The notes under the pieces were generated by a model that saw only the letters and a program-made list of their open reading frames with translations, did no database searches and was not told the origin of the DNA. Source: Sedimentisphaerales bacterium (lineage in GTDB: Bacteria > Planctomycetota > Phycisphaerae > Sedimentisphaerales > Anaerobacaceae). From it: a stretch of 64,000 nucleotides of DNA. Each line of letters opens with the position of its first letter. Position 1 is the stretch's first letter. The stretch is taken from the NCBI GenBank assembly GCA_016932835.1, contig JAFGCD010000040.1, positions 24,669 to 88,668 of the forward strand, read 5' to 3'. Below are positions 30,734 through 39,678 of this stretch, in pieces. Both the position numbers and the translations under genes were made by a program.

Positions 30734-32587
30734 CTATAGGGAAAGCACGAATTGCGCCAAATCCGCAATCTCGGCGTCGGTAAGGTCGGATGTCTGACCG
30801 TGCCTGTCGCCGGGATTATGCTTCGTAAGGACGTCTTCCATTCTCGCAGATCTGCCGTCGTGCAGGTACGGAGCCGTTCGCCAGACTTCTATCAGGGTAG
30901 GAGTGTCGAATTCCAGATCCTTTTCCCTGTCCCTGCCGGTGCCGATGTTGTATTTCTTCAGGGTTGTATATAGCGGCGCCGGATGGCATTTCGAGCAGCT
31001 TGCCTTCTCGAAGATTTCCTGCCCCCGTTTTGCCGAATCGCTCAGCTTGCCCTTCTCCAGATACGGACTGGGCACGGGTTTTAAGGACTTGAGATATTCG
31101 TCGATTGCTGCCGCATCGGCTTCGGGACGCACCGCAAACTGGATATGCTTTATGCCCGCCCTGACGGCGAGTTCCGCCGTGTCGCGAACGCCGAGCGCCA
31201 TCGCCGGCGGCGTCTCGTGGGCCATGAGCATGCTCTTTGTGTTCTTAGGGTTGCCGAGCCCGTCGTTCATAAGGTCCCAGTTGAGCGCATCGACTCTCGC
31301 GCCGCCGGGATGGCAACTCGCGCAGCTCTGCCATTTTTGAAAGCAGAGTTCCGCGTCGTTGAAGAACATCTCCCCTTTTCGGGCGACCGTCAGGGGCTTC
31401 TCGGGCCCCAGTGCGAGCGATTTCGCCGCAGGCCTGACGTCGGGATTGATATCCACGACGCCCAGACTGTCGGTAAAATACTCTGCTGCGTAAACATTCG
31501 TCCCGATTACGGCGATGCCGCGGGGCCCGTTGCCCGTCAGGTTGATTCTTCTTCTCAGCCCGACCAGAAATGACAGATCGTTGGGAACATCGTCGTATGA
31601 TGACGTCGCGTCGGAAACCTTCTCCCCCGCCGCGGCTTTCGCGAGCTTATCGTGCAGTTTCGCCCGGTCGATTACGCTGATCTGGTGTGTGCCCGCGTGG
31701 GAAACGCAGACATACTTGCCGTCGGCCGTGCATCGAACCCCCCATGGATTGGCGCCGCCGAGATCGACATCGTCCAGCAGGACAGTGTTAATCGGCTTCT
31801 TGTTCGCCACGTCGATTATGCTCAGAGCGTTGGTATTCACCCAGCCCCGTTCGAGTTGAGTCGTGGGGAGTTGGTAGCGGGCGAGAACGCCTGTGACATA
31901 GGCGAACTTGCCGTCGGGACAAATACAGATGTCCCGCAGACCCGTGCTTCCGTTCGGCAGCTGGATGGTCTTGTCGAGTTTGTTCGCAGCAGTATCGATA
32001 ACCGATACCACCGCAGCAACGTAGTCGCCGTCTGCGGCCCCGCTCGGGACCAGATGAGTGACGAAAAGCAATTTGCCGTCCGGCGTTATAGCCGCCGCAA
32101 TCGGCTCTCTGGTAACCTGGATGCTCGCTGTGACCTTCTTCGAGGCCGGATCATATACGGAGACCGTGTTGCTGAATCGGTTGCAGACATAAAGAGTTTT
32201 CCCGTCGCCGCTCAGCACAGGCGCCGTGGGTGTGTGCTCGGCGTCGAGTGTCTGCACAATGTCTCCGGAGTTCAAATCGATAACTGCGATTTTGCCTTCG
32301 CCCACGCCGATAGTAACGTAGAGCGTCTTGCCGTCGGGCGCCAGAGCCAGCCCGCTCGGCGGCCCCGGCAGTGAGATCGCTTTCGAGACTTTCGCGCCCG
32401 CGACGTCGAATACCGCGATTTGGTTGGCCGTTTGCTCGGCGATATACAACGTCTTGCCATCGCCGTCGGCAACCAGGGCCAGCGGAGAGAGATAATCGTT
32501 CGCCGCCGCTGCAAAACCAGCGGGTAAACAAGCTGAAATACAAATTATTATTGTGGATAGCGATGCCTTACTGTCCGTCGAGATCAT
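30734..32587 (-). CDS. Secreted YVTN beta-propeller / diheme cytochrome c protein
   Basis: The 617-residue exported protein (signal peptide LSTIIICISACLPAGFAAA) has an N-terminal seven-bladed propeller made of YVTN-type repeats (DGKTLYIA, DGKTLYVT, DGKTLYVC, DGKLLFVT and others, residues about 30-390). The C-terminal part has two c-type heme sites, CASCH (422-426) and CSKCH (about 531-535), arranged like a MauG/cytochrome-c-peroxidase-related domain. Such fusions are frequent in Planctomycetes and are presumed periplasmic redox proteins; the substrate is unknown. AGGAG lies 8 bases before the ATG. It is monocistronic as far as can be seen. Confidence 0.9.
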   Translation of the reverse strand: MISTDSKASLSTIIICISACLPAGFAAAANDYLSPLALVADGDGKTLYIAEQTANQIAVFDVAGAKVSKAISLPGPPSGLALAPDGKTLYVTIGVGEGKIAVIDLNSGDIVQTLDAEHTPTAPVLSGDGKTLYVCNRFSNTVSVYDPASKKVTASIQVTREPIAAAITPDGKLLFVTHLVPSGAADGDYVAAVVSVIDTAANKLDKTIQLPNGSTGLRDICICPDGKFAYVTGVLARYQLPTTQLERGWVNTNALSIIDVANKKPINTVLLDDVDLGGANPWGVRCTADGKYVCVSHAGTHQISVIDRAKLHDKLAKAAAGEKVSDATSSYDDVPNDLSFLVGLRRRINLTGNGPRGIAVIGTNVYAAEYFTDSLGVVDINPDVRPAAKSLALGPEKPLTVARKGEMFFNDAELCFQKWQSCASCHPGGARVDALNWDLMNDGLGNPKNTKSMLMAHETPPAMALGVRDTAELAVRAGIKHIQFAVRPEADAAAIDEYLKSLKPVPSPYLEKGKLSDSAKRGQEIFEKASCSKCHPAPLYTTLKKYNIGTGRDREKDLEFDTPTLIEVWRTAPYLHDGRSARMEDVLTKHNPGDRHGQTSDLTDAEIADLAQFVLSL

Positions 32588-32837
32588 CTGTTAGTCTCCT
32601 GTATTAGCTCGGAATCTCGAAAAAAATGTCTAAACGCAGGCACGAACAACGAACGCCTGAGGTGCAGCTATTTTAGCTTCTCCATTTGTCGGATGCCGCA
32701 AAAAAATGAAGTTTTTTACCCGACGACTATTGTCACTGCTCGGTTGCCTTTTCTGCAAACCTCACCTGTTGACAATAGGGATTTGGCGATTGATATACAA
32801 TTCTCCGCGAGTTTCCCCCGCCGGTATGGATTCGGGG

Positions 32838-33062
32838 CTAAAGCTCTTCCGCCCAGCCGCAGTTTGGGCATTCGGCGAAGGCTCGGAACGTTTGCTGGCT
32901 GTGCTCGACAAACTGCCTGTAACTGAGGCCTATCTGCCCGCATATTTCGCAGGCGTAGTTATCGCACAGACTTGCTTCGACGCTATGGTCGGATATGTCG
33001 AATGATTCGGGAATGCCAACGACATAGCCTTGCTGATCCATCTGTCTATCCAGGTTCGTCAT
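32838..33062 (-). CDS. Small zinc-ribbon protein of unknown function
   Basis: The protein is about 74 residues with two CxxC pairs, CEIC in the middle and CPNCGWAEEL at the very end, consistent with a zinc ribbon. The N terminus is polar with no signal. GGGGG stands 5 bases before the second of two adjacent ATG codons, which I took as start. Conserved cysteine spacing and the ribosome site support it as a gene. Possible role in nucleic-acid or protein binding cannot be shown. Confidence 0.65.
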   Translation of the reverse strand: MTNLDRQMDQQGYVVGIPESFDISDHSVEASLCDNYACEICGQIGLSYRQFVEHSQQTFRAFAECPNCGWAEEL

Positions 33063-33164
33063 CATTGCCCCCTTTTTCAGCAACAAACAACCCCGTACAA
33101 ATCAATATACGATCAGGCAGCCGAAGATGTTCATGTGAAGGCCTCGGCCCCCGCGGTCACAAGG

Positions 33165-36100
33165 CTATTTTGTCATTGACGGAGGAGCCGCTTCCGGACT
33201 CGAACCCCACTCTTTATTGGGCGCCGGCCCCATTTCCAATATGAGCGCCCCCCCGTCCGCGAGCTGCCGGTGGAAGAACCATGGTTTGTTCAGAGGATGA
33301 CCGTCGAGCGTGGCGGACTGAACGTAGATATTCTCCGCAGAGTTGTTTCTCGTTTCGATTATGAATGTCTTGCCCTTGTAATACTTTTGGTCGAGGTGGA
33401 TGATGATTTTCTTGAAGATGGGTGAGCCGATTTCGTATGTCGGCTGGACCGCGCAGCCGCCGTCCATCTCAAACAAGCCCATCGCGCTCATGACATACCA
33501 CGCCCCCATTTGTCCCTGGTCTTCGTCGCCGGGGTAGCCGTCGATTGGGCCGACCCCGTAGTAGTGATTCATTATCTCTCTGGCCCATTTCTGCGTAAGC
33601 CACGGTTTGCCCGAGAAGTTGAACAGATATGCCGCCTGCATGTTCGGCTGGTTGCCGTGATTTATGGGGAAGTCCGCGAATCGGTCGCCGGTGGCGTTGA
33701 AATTGCTCTTGGCGGATTTCTCGAATCCTTCCTCCAGCCGCCTGTTGAATTCATCCTTGCCGATCAGATCGATAAGCCCCTTTACGTCCTGGGGCGCGAA
33801 CCATGTATATTGCCAGGAGTTCCCTTCGACGAAGCCGGCGCCCGCATAAGGCGAGAAACCTTCGACCCATTTGCCGTCTCGATGTTTTTGCCGCATATAC
33901 CCTGACGATGAGTCGAATATGTTCTTGTAGTTGGCGGCACGATTGATGAAGTATTCGTAATCGGCTTTCTTCCCCACTGCCAGCGCCATTTGAGAGACGC
34001 ACCAGTCGTCGTAGGCATATTCGAGGGTATTTGAAGCGGGCCCGTCTTCGACGGGCACGTATCCGAGTTCCATATATGGTTTGAGCTGCATATTGCCCAC
34101 GTAGCCCCCGCCCTCGTGCTTTCTGCCGGGCTCGGTCTGTATTCGCTTCATCGCTTCGTAGGCCTTGTCCGCATCGTAGTTGCGGATTCCTTTCTGATAA
34201 GCGCTCACCATCAGCGCGATTTCGTGAGACGCCACCATTATGCTGGAATACTCGATGCCCGTAGGACCTTTCGGCAGCCAGCCCCCCTTGTCGTAAATTT
34301 CCAGCAGCGACAAAACCCATTTGTTGGCTGTCTCGGGCGTCACCAGCGTCCAGAGTTGATTGAGATTCCAGAACGTGTTCCAGAAAGCGTCACAGCCGTA
34401 AACCGGCGAATCGGGGTCCTTGAGTTGCTGGACCTTTTCGTACATATCGACGTATTTGCCGTTTACGTCGCTCAGGATCGTCCGCGCGCAGTAAGAACGA
34501 TAAAGGTTCGTATAAAATTTGGTCTTCTCCTCGTAGCTTCCGCCTTCGACTTCTATCCTGCCGAGAAGTTCGTTCCAGACTCTGTGCGCAGCAACCCTTG
34601 CAGCGTAGAAGTCCCACCCGAATCGAGCCGTCTCCCTTTCGAGGTTCAGCCGGGCCTGTTCGATGCTGACCAGTGATATCCCTGTCTTGAGTTTTATGAC
34701 TTCGCCTGCCGTAGTCGAATAGTTCACGAACGCTCCGATATCGCCTTTGCCGGAGATGCTGCCAGTGTTTTCTTTAATTTCCTCGCCCACCCAGCCTCCG
34801 AACGAATCGAATGGCTTGCTCAGCCTGGCTGCGAAGTGCAGTGTGAACAATTGATAAGGGGCGTTTTGACCCGATTGCTGCTTCGAGTACCCCTCGATTT
34901 CGGTATCGGATACTCGCGTTATCCTGGCGTCGAGTACGGTATATCCGTATTCCGTCGGCGTCTCCAGGTCGAAGAGAATACGGGCGTCTTCCGCCTGCGG
35001 GAACGTGTATCGCTGAAATCCGGCCCTTGTAGTCGTCGTCAGCTCGGCCCTGATGCCGTAGTCGTCGAGCGTCACCGCGTAATACCCGGGCGAGGCGAAC
35101 TCCTTGTCGTGGCTGAATCGGCTGCGGTATCCTTTGTCCGGATCTGCTTCGGGGCCAGGTATCGTCCGCAGCTCGCCGGTCGTAGGCATCGTCAACAGTC
35201 CGCCCATCGTCCATGAATGCAGATGGCTGAACCCGGCAATATTGTCGATGAGGTATTCGTAACCCGCCTTCCATTGATGACGCTGGTTGTCAGGACTCAG
35301 CTTGACCATCCCGAAAGGCATGGATGGACCGGGATAGAGCATCCACCGTGACTGCGACGTGCCCAGAATAGGATCAACCCAGTCCGCCGGCTCGCGAAGG
35401 CTCGCCGGGCCTCGCGCGACTTGACGCATGGCCACAACCTTGTTGCGGCTCTTGATCTTCGCGGTTACCGGTGTCTCGGTCTTGACCGGGGGCAGGGCAA
35501 GCTCGATAGTGTGCTTGCCGGACGGAACTTCGAGCTTTTCCGGCCGCAGCCCTGTAACATGGACCGTGAACTCCTCTTCGTCGCCTATCCGGATTACGTC
35601 CATCCACATAAGTTGACTCGGCTTGCCGTTGATTTCTGTCAGCCAGGGATCGATTCGAACGTCCCGTATAACGACGCCCCGGGGACGCGCCAGCCTAATG
35701 AAACGGGGCGTCTGGAAGCCGATCCAGTCGTAGAGTATCCAGCTGCCGTCGGTCGTAGTGATTGTGATCTCGTTGATCCCTGCTTTCAATTCTTCGGCAG
35801 GGAATTCGATTTTGAATCGGTGTTCCTTTCCTGCCTTGGGATTGCCCATGATGGAGGCGTCCGAGTTGCCCTCAGGCGGGCGATAATGACGGGCGTGGTC
35901 GTTGAGCTTGATTTGGAGATTTGGCGGATCCGCGGCGTGCGTATCAGCCAGGTCTAATATCAATCGACAAATCCCCGTATTTACCGTGCGATTGGTTGCG
36001 AATAGTATTCGGAATGTATGCCTCGCGTTGCCGGCCCAGGCGTCGTCCGGGCCCGGGTGGGCGTAGGGCCAGTCCTTGTTCGGTTCGGACTGCCCCACGA

Positions 36101-36287
36101 TGAACAGTGCGTCCTCGACGTAATTGCCGTAGCCCCCGGGCGCCAGTGCGAATTCAGCCGTGTCGTTGTCGGCCTTGCCGATCTCCCAGAGGTAGTCTTG
36201 AGAAGACCTCTCTGCCGACAGCGATGCCGGGCAGATTGTAAACAAGGCCAGTAATAGAAGCGATACTCTTGCATTCTTGCGATTCAT
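33165..36287 (-). CDS. Secreted GH92 alpha-mannosidase
   Basis: This 1040-residue exported enzyme (signal LLLLALFTICPASLSA) begins with a beta-sandwich resembling domain III of rhamnogalacturonan lyases (about 30-290). It continues with the GH92 N-domain (DPILGTSQSRWMLYPGPSMPFGMVKLSP) and the (alpha/alpha)6 catalytic domain. GH92 enzymes are calcium-dependent exo-alpha-mannosidases acting on N-glycans or mannans. The catalytic Glu region EYAYDDW, the substrate loop HGNQPNMQAAYLFNF and the base motif GYPGDEDQGQMGAWY are all intact. The extra N-terminal lectin-like domain is an elaboration of the usual two-domain form. AAGGAGG precedes the ATG at about 10 bases. The M24 peptidase gene lies upstream on the same strand. 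Confidence 0.94.
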   Translation of the reverse strand: MNRKNARVSLLLLALFTICPASLSAERSSQDYLWEIGKADNDTAEFALAPGGYGNYVEDALFIVGQSEPNKDWPYAHPGPDDAWAGNARHTFRILFATNRTVNTGICRLILDLADTHAADPPNLQIKLNDHARHYRPPEGNSDASIMGNPKAGKEHRFKIEFPAEELKAGINEITITTTDGSWILYDWIGFQTPRFIRLARPRGVVIRDVRIDPWLTEINGKPSQLMWMDVIRIGDEEEFTVHVTGLRPEKLEVPSGKHTIELALPPVKTETPVTAKIKSRNKVVAMRQVARGPASLREPADWVDPILGTSQSRWMLYPGPSMPFGMVKLSPDNQRHQWKAGYEYLIDNIAGFSHLHSWTMGGLLTMPTTGELRTIPGPEADPDKGYRSRFSHDKEFASPGYYAVTLDDYGIRAELTTTTRAGFQRYTFPQAEDARILFDLETPTEYGYTVLDARITRVSDTEIEGYSKQQSGQNAPYQLFTLHFAARLSKPFDSFGGWVGEEIKENTGSISGKGDIGAFVNYSTTAGEVIKLKTGISLVSIEQARLNLERETARFGWDFYAARVAAHRVWNELLGRIEVEGGSYEEKTKFYTNLYRSYCARTILSDVNGKYVDMYEKVQQLKDPDSPVYGCDAFWNTFWNLNQLWTLVTPETANKWVLSLLEIYDKGGWLPKGPTGIEYSSIMVASHEIALMVSAYQKGIRNYDADKAYEAMKRIQTEPGRKHEGGGYVGNMQLKPYMELGYVPVEDGPASNTLEYAYDDWCVSQMALAVGKKADYEYFINRAANYKNIFDSSSGYMRQKHRDGKWVEGFSPYAGAGFVEGNSWQYTWFAPQDVKGLIDLIGKDEFNRRLEEGFEKSAKSNFNATGDRFADFPINHGNQPNMQAAYLFNFSGKPWLTQKWAREIMNHYYGVGPIDGYPGDEDQGQMGAWYVMSAMGLFEMDGGCAVQPTYEIGSPIFKKIIIHLDQKYYKGKTFIIETRNNSAENIYVQSATLDGHPLNKPWFFHRQLADGGALILEMGPAPNKEWGSSPEAAPPSMTK

Positions 36288-36381
36288 ACGGAGTAATCCT
36301 CCTTAACTGCTCATCTCGTCGTTCTGTAATATCTTGTGCTATTAAACAACACCGACGACTTCTTGTCGAGCGGATGTTTTC

Positions 36382-37767
36382 TTAGGACCAGGCCCCCTCC
36401 ACCTCGTCGATTGTCTTAGGTATTCCTCTGCCTAATACTCGCCGGCCCGATTCTGTAACGACAATATCGTCTTCGATTCGGATGCCGCCGAAATCTTTGT
36501 ATTTTTCTACCGTGTTGTAGTCAATGAAAGATTCGCACGTCTTCTCGGATCTCCACCGGTCGATCAGTTGCCCGATGAAGTAGATGCCCGGCTCCACGGT
36601 TATGACGTAGCCCGGCTCCAGGGCCTTGCCGAGTCTCAGGGATCGCCAGCCAAAAGCCGGATTCCGCAGGACCGTATCGCTGTAGCCGACGTAATCCTCG
36701 CCGAGGCCTTCCATGTCATGCACGTCAAGGCCCATCATGTGGCCCAGCCCGCACGGGAAAAAAAGAGCATGGGCCCCGGCCTCCAGCGCTTCATCGACAT
36801 CGCCTTTTACCAGCCCAAGCCCTTTCAACCCCGACAGAAGAACACCGGCTGCCAGCCGATGAACTGACCTGAATTCGATACCCGGTCCGATCGCTTCGAT
36901 GGCTTTCTGTTGTGCATCCAGCACGACCGAGTAAATCTCTCGTTGTTTCTGAGAAAATCTCCCCCCGACAGAAATCGTCCGCGTAATGTCCGAGGCATAA
37001 CCTAAAGCTGTCTCCGCACCGCAGTCGTTTACCGCGATGTCGCCTTCGCTCATAATATTGCCGTGGCAGTGGTTGTGAAGGGTCTCGCCGTGAATCGAAA
37101 AAATGGTCGGAAATGATAAGCGCCCCCCGCGCGAAATCGCGATACCCTCCATTGCCCCGGCCACCTCTCTTTCATAAAGTCCGGGTCTGGCCGTTCGCAT
37201 CGCCGTCGTCTGCATCTCGTACGCGATATCGAGGGCCGCCTCGATCTCGCGGATTTCCTCGTCGCTTTTAACCGACCTTTGTGCGACGACAGCCCTGATA
37301 AGTTCCTCTGAAACATATTCGCCGAGCTCAGCCGGGCCGATTCCGAACAGTTCGCAAATCTGCAGAATGCTCCGGCCCCTGTATTGCGGAAGAATGTGAA
37401 CCTGCCTGCCCTTTGCCAGGGCGCCCTTGAGAATCGGCTGCAGCTTATCCAAAGACGCCGTGTCGCGCACGCCAATCGCCGAACACCTGTCCTTCACCGT
37501 CGGCTGAGGCCCCGTCCAGATGACCTCATCGACCGTCACGTCCTCTCCGAAAACGCATTCGCGTTGCTCATCGACATCGATAATAGCCGCAAGGCCCGGC
37601 TGATAAAGCCCGAAAAAGTACGCGAATGTGCTGTCCTGTCGAAACGAAAAAGCATTGTCCGGATAATTCATCGGGCTTTCGTCGTTACCCAAAAGAAGAA
37701 TCAGCCCGGATTGGATGTCGGATTGAAGCCGTTTTCTCCTCTTTATATATGTTCCGGCTGCGAACAT
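36382..37767 (-). CDS. pepP: Xaa-Pro aminopeptidase family (M24B)
   Basis: The 461-residue cytoplasmic dinuclear metallopeptidase would remove N-terminal residues preceding proline. The pita-bread domain keeps all five metal ligands: VNDCG (Asp), ASDITR (Asp), GLGHMMGLDVHD (His), TVEPGIYF (Glu) and GIRIEDD (Glu). The N-terminal creatinase-like domain carries FRQDSTFAYFFG. It lies three bases after the symporter stop; the ribosome-binding GGAGG is inside the last symporter codons, so the two are an operon and probably coupled. Import of Pro-containing peptides or a product thereof is a reasonable inference. Confidence 0.92.
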   Translation of the reverse strand: MFAAGTYIKRRKRLQSDIQSGLILLLGNDESPMNYPDNAFSFRQDSTFAYFFGLYQPGLAAIIDVDEQRECVFGEDVTVDEVIWTGPQPTVKDRCSAIGVRDTASLDKLQPILKGALAKGRQVHILPQYRGRSILQICELFGIGPAELGEYVSEELIRAVVAQRSVKSDEEIREIEAALDIAYEMQTTAMRTARPGLYEREVAGAMEGIAISRGGRLSFPTIFSIHGETLHNHCHGNIMSEGDIAVNDCGAETALGYASDITRTISVGGRFSQKQREIYSVVLDAQQKAIEAIGPGIEFRSVHRLAAGVLLSGLKGLGLVKGDVDEALEAGAHALFFPCGLGHMMGLDVHDMEGLGEDYVGYSDTVLRNPAFGWRSLRLGKALEPGYVITVEPGIYFIGQLIDRWRSEKTCESFIDYNTVEKYKDFGGIRIEDDIVVTESGRRVLGRGIPKTIDEVEGAWS

Positions 37768-37770
37768 TTG

Positions 37771-39579
37771 TCAGTCACCTCCGCCCGGCTGTTGCTTCCG
37801 GGTCAAAAGGCTCACCACTATCAGGCATACTACCGACAGCGTTATTGCCGGCAGTACGGCATCGAGCTTCGCAATCTCAGCCGGAAGGCGCCCCTTGATA
37901 ATCTCTTCCCAGACAAGCGTGGTGACCGTCCCGGCCAAAATCGACGAAATTGCCCCTTCCTTCGTCGCACCCTTCCAGAACAACGCCGCTACAAGACAAG
38001 GCGTAATTGCAGAACCATAAACAGTGAAGGCATACATCGCCTTCTCGAAAACCGTTGTGCTCCCTGCAAACGCCAGCGAAACGAGCCATGCGATTACCCC
38101 GAACGTTAGCACCATCAGTCGGCTTGCAAAAACGATCCGCCTCTCGGAGGCCTTTGGGTTGATGTATGTCTGATAGATGTCCTTTATGAACGTCGTTGCA
38201 GGAACCAGCAGGAAAGAATCCGCCGTCGATATGATAATCCCTACGATGGTCACCATAAAGACTATCCCCAGCGCCAGAGGCATGAAGTGACGTGCCGCGT
38301 AGATCAATACGAACCGCCCGTTTTCCGGGTCCGGAATCAGGCTGCTTGCGAACCACGCCTCGGCGATGATCAGTTCTTCGATGAGCAGCGCCAGAAATAT
38401 CATAACAAGCACCGCCGTTCGCGCCCCTTTGGCGTTCTTGCTCGCAAAAATCCTCTGGTACTGGTTCGCGTCGCCCATCACAAGAAGAAAAACAGGCAGC
38501 AGGAAATTGATATAGTCCGCCGGGCCGAAAACCCCGAAAAGCTTCATATGATTCGGACGGTCCGCCATCGCCGCAAATCGCTCGGCCATGCCGGCCAAAC
38601 CGCCCGCCTTGAAAAGCAATACCCCGAATGCGACCAGCAGAGAACCTATTATCAATGTTCCCGTGACAATATCCGTAAACGCCAGACTCATCAGCCCGGC
38701 CAGCATCGTGTAGATGATGATGAAGCACGCTGCGATGATTGTCGCCCGATACGCCGTCAGTACCGGTTCGTGCAGATACGTCTGGCCTTGACCGGGCAGC
38801 CGTGCGATTCGACAGGCCGCCGCCCCTTTGCCCGAAGCCGGATATAATCCTTCCGGCATGATTCTCGTAAACGTATTCTGTTTGATCACCACCGTGTTTC
38901 GCAGCCGGCCCGCCTCTACCGCCTCCTTGAGTTCCTGCTTGACCTTGATGATTTCCGAACCGCGAACCACGCGAATCGTAAAAGTCTGAATCTCGTCTGC
39001 CCATTCCCCCGAATTCTGCTGCTTAACCTCCAGATCGATGCGTGCGGTTCCGGTGAAATCCGCAGCGGGCTGGTAGTGAAAATAACCTTTGCGAATCTGG
39101 TTTTTCGTCAGCGTATCGCCGGGCGCCAGAAGAACCTTGTCCTTCTTGCCTGCGATGACTTCGAGGACCATCCCGCCGGCGTTGAACTGATAACTTACGA
39201 TGACCATGTATGCGATTATCAAAGCGGCCACTGCCAGCAGCCGGGCCGCAGAGCCGTATCGCTTGCCGATGATCTCAGGAACCGAAAGAGCTTCGATATT
39301 CCTCGCCCTGGCGGCGATGAAAGACAGCAGAATCATCCCCACGAATGTCCCCATCGGCAGAAACAACGCCGCCATTCCCACTTCATAAGTCTTCCCCGCG
39401 TTGCCAACGATCGAACCGGTCCCGATCCATACCGCAAGCATCGTGCAGACCATAATCCATGGAGAGAGAGTCCGGCCGGCTACCGTGAAGTCCGCCTGAG
39501 TCTTGACCTGCCTGGACTTGTAAATCCCGATGCCCGTAAGTATCAAAAGGTAGATGAATATGCCGACCAGGTAGATCAT
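37771..39579 (-). CDS. Sodium:solute symporter (SSS family) with inserted extramembrane domain
   Basis: This 602-residue polytopic transporter of the SSS family couples Na+ to uptake of a sugar, amino acid or related solute. SSS hallmarks are the first segments (TVAGRTLSPWIMVCTMLAVWIGTGS), the Na+-site helix YQFNAGGMVLE near 130-140, and IIYTMLAGLMSLAFTDIVTG near 288-307. Between these two, where relatives have a short loop, about 120-130 residues (about 143-272) are inserted. The first half (GYFHYQPAADFTGTARIDLE) reads like a cadherin/tandem-95-type Ig-like domain. GGAG lies 7 bases before the ATG. The peptidase genes on both sides suggest peptides or amino acids, but the substrate is not determined. 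Confidence 0.9.
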   Translation of the reverse strand: MIYLVGIFIYLLILTGIGIYKSRQVKTQADFTVAGRTLSPWIMVCTMLAVWIGTGSIVGNAGKTYEVGMAALFLPMGTFVGMILLSFIAARARNIEALSVPEIIGKRYGSAARLLAVAALIIAYMVIVSYQFNAGGMVLEVIAGKKDKVLLAPGDTLTKNQIRKGYFHYQPAADFTGTARIDLEVKQQNSGEWADEIQTFTIRVVRGSEIIKVKQELKEAVEAGRLRNTVVIKQNTFTRIMPEGLYPASGKGAAACRIARLPGQGQTYLHEPVLTAYRATIIAACFIIIYTMLAGLMSLAFTDIVTGTLIIGSLLVAFGVLLFKAGGLAGMAERFAAMADRPNHMKLFGVFGPADYINFLLPVFLLVMGDANQYQRIFASKNAKGARTAVLVMIFLALLIEELIIAEAWFASSLIPDPENGRFVLIYAARHFMPLALGIVFMVTIVGIIISTADSFLLVPATTFIKDIYQTYINPKASERRIVFASRLMVLTFGVIAWLVSLAFAGSTTVFEKAMYAFTVYGSAITPCLVAALFWKGATKEGAISSILAGTVTTLVWEEIIKGRLPAEIAKLDAVLPAITLSVVCLIVVSLLTRKQQPGGGD

Positions 39580-39678
39580 GCTCTGCTCCGGATCATGCTT
39601 TGTTTGTTGCTGGCTTTATAGTGCTCATGATTGAAGACCCCAGTTCGTTCGCGGGTAAGTAACTTTAGAACAACGCTC

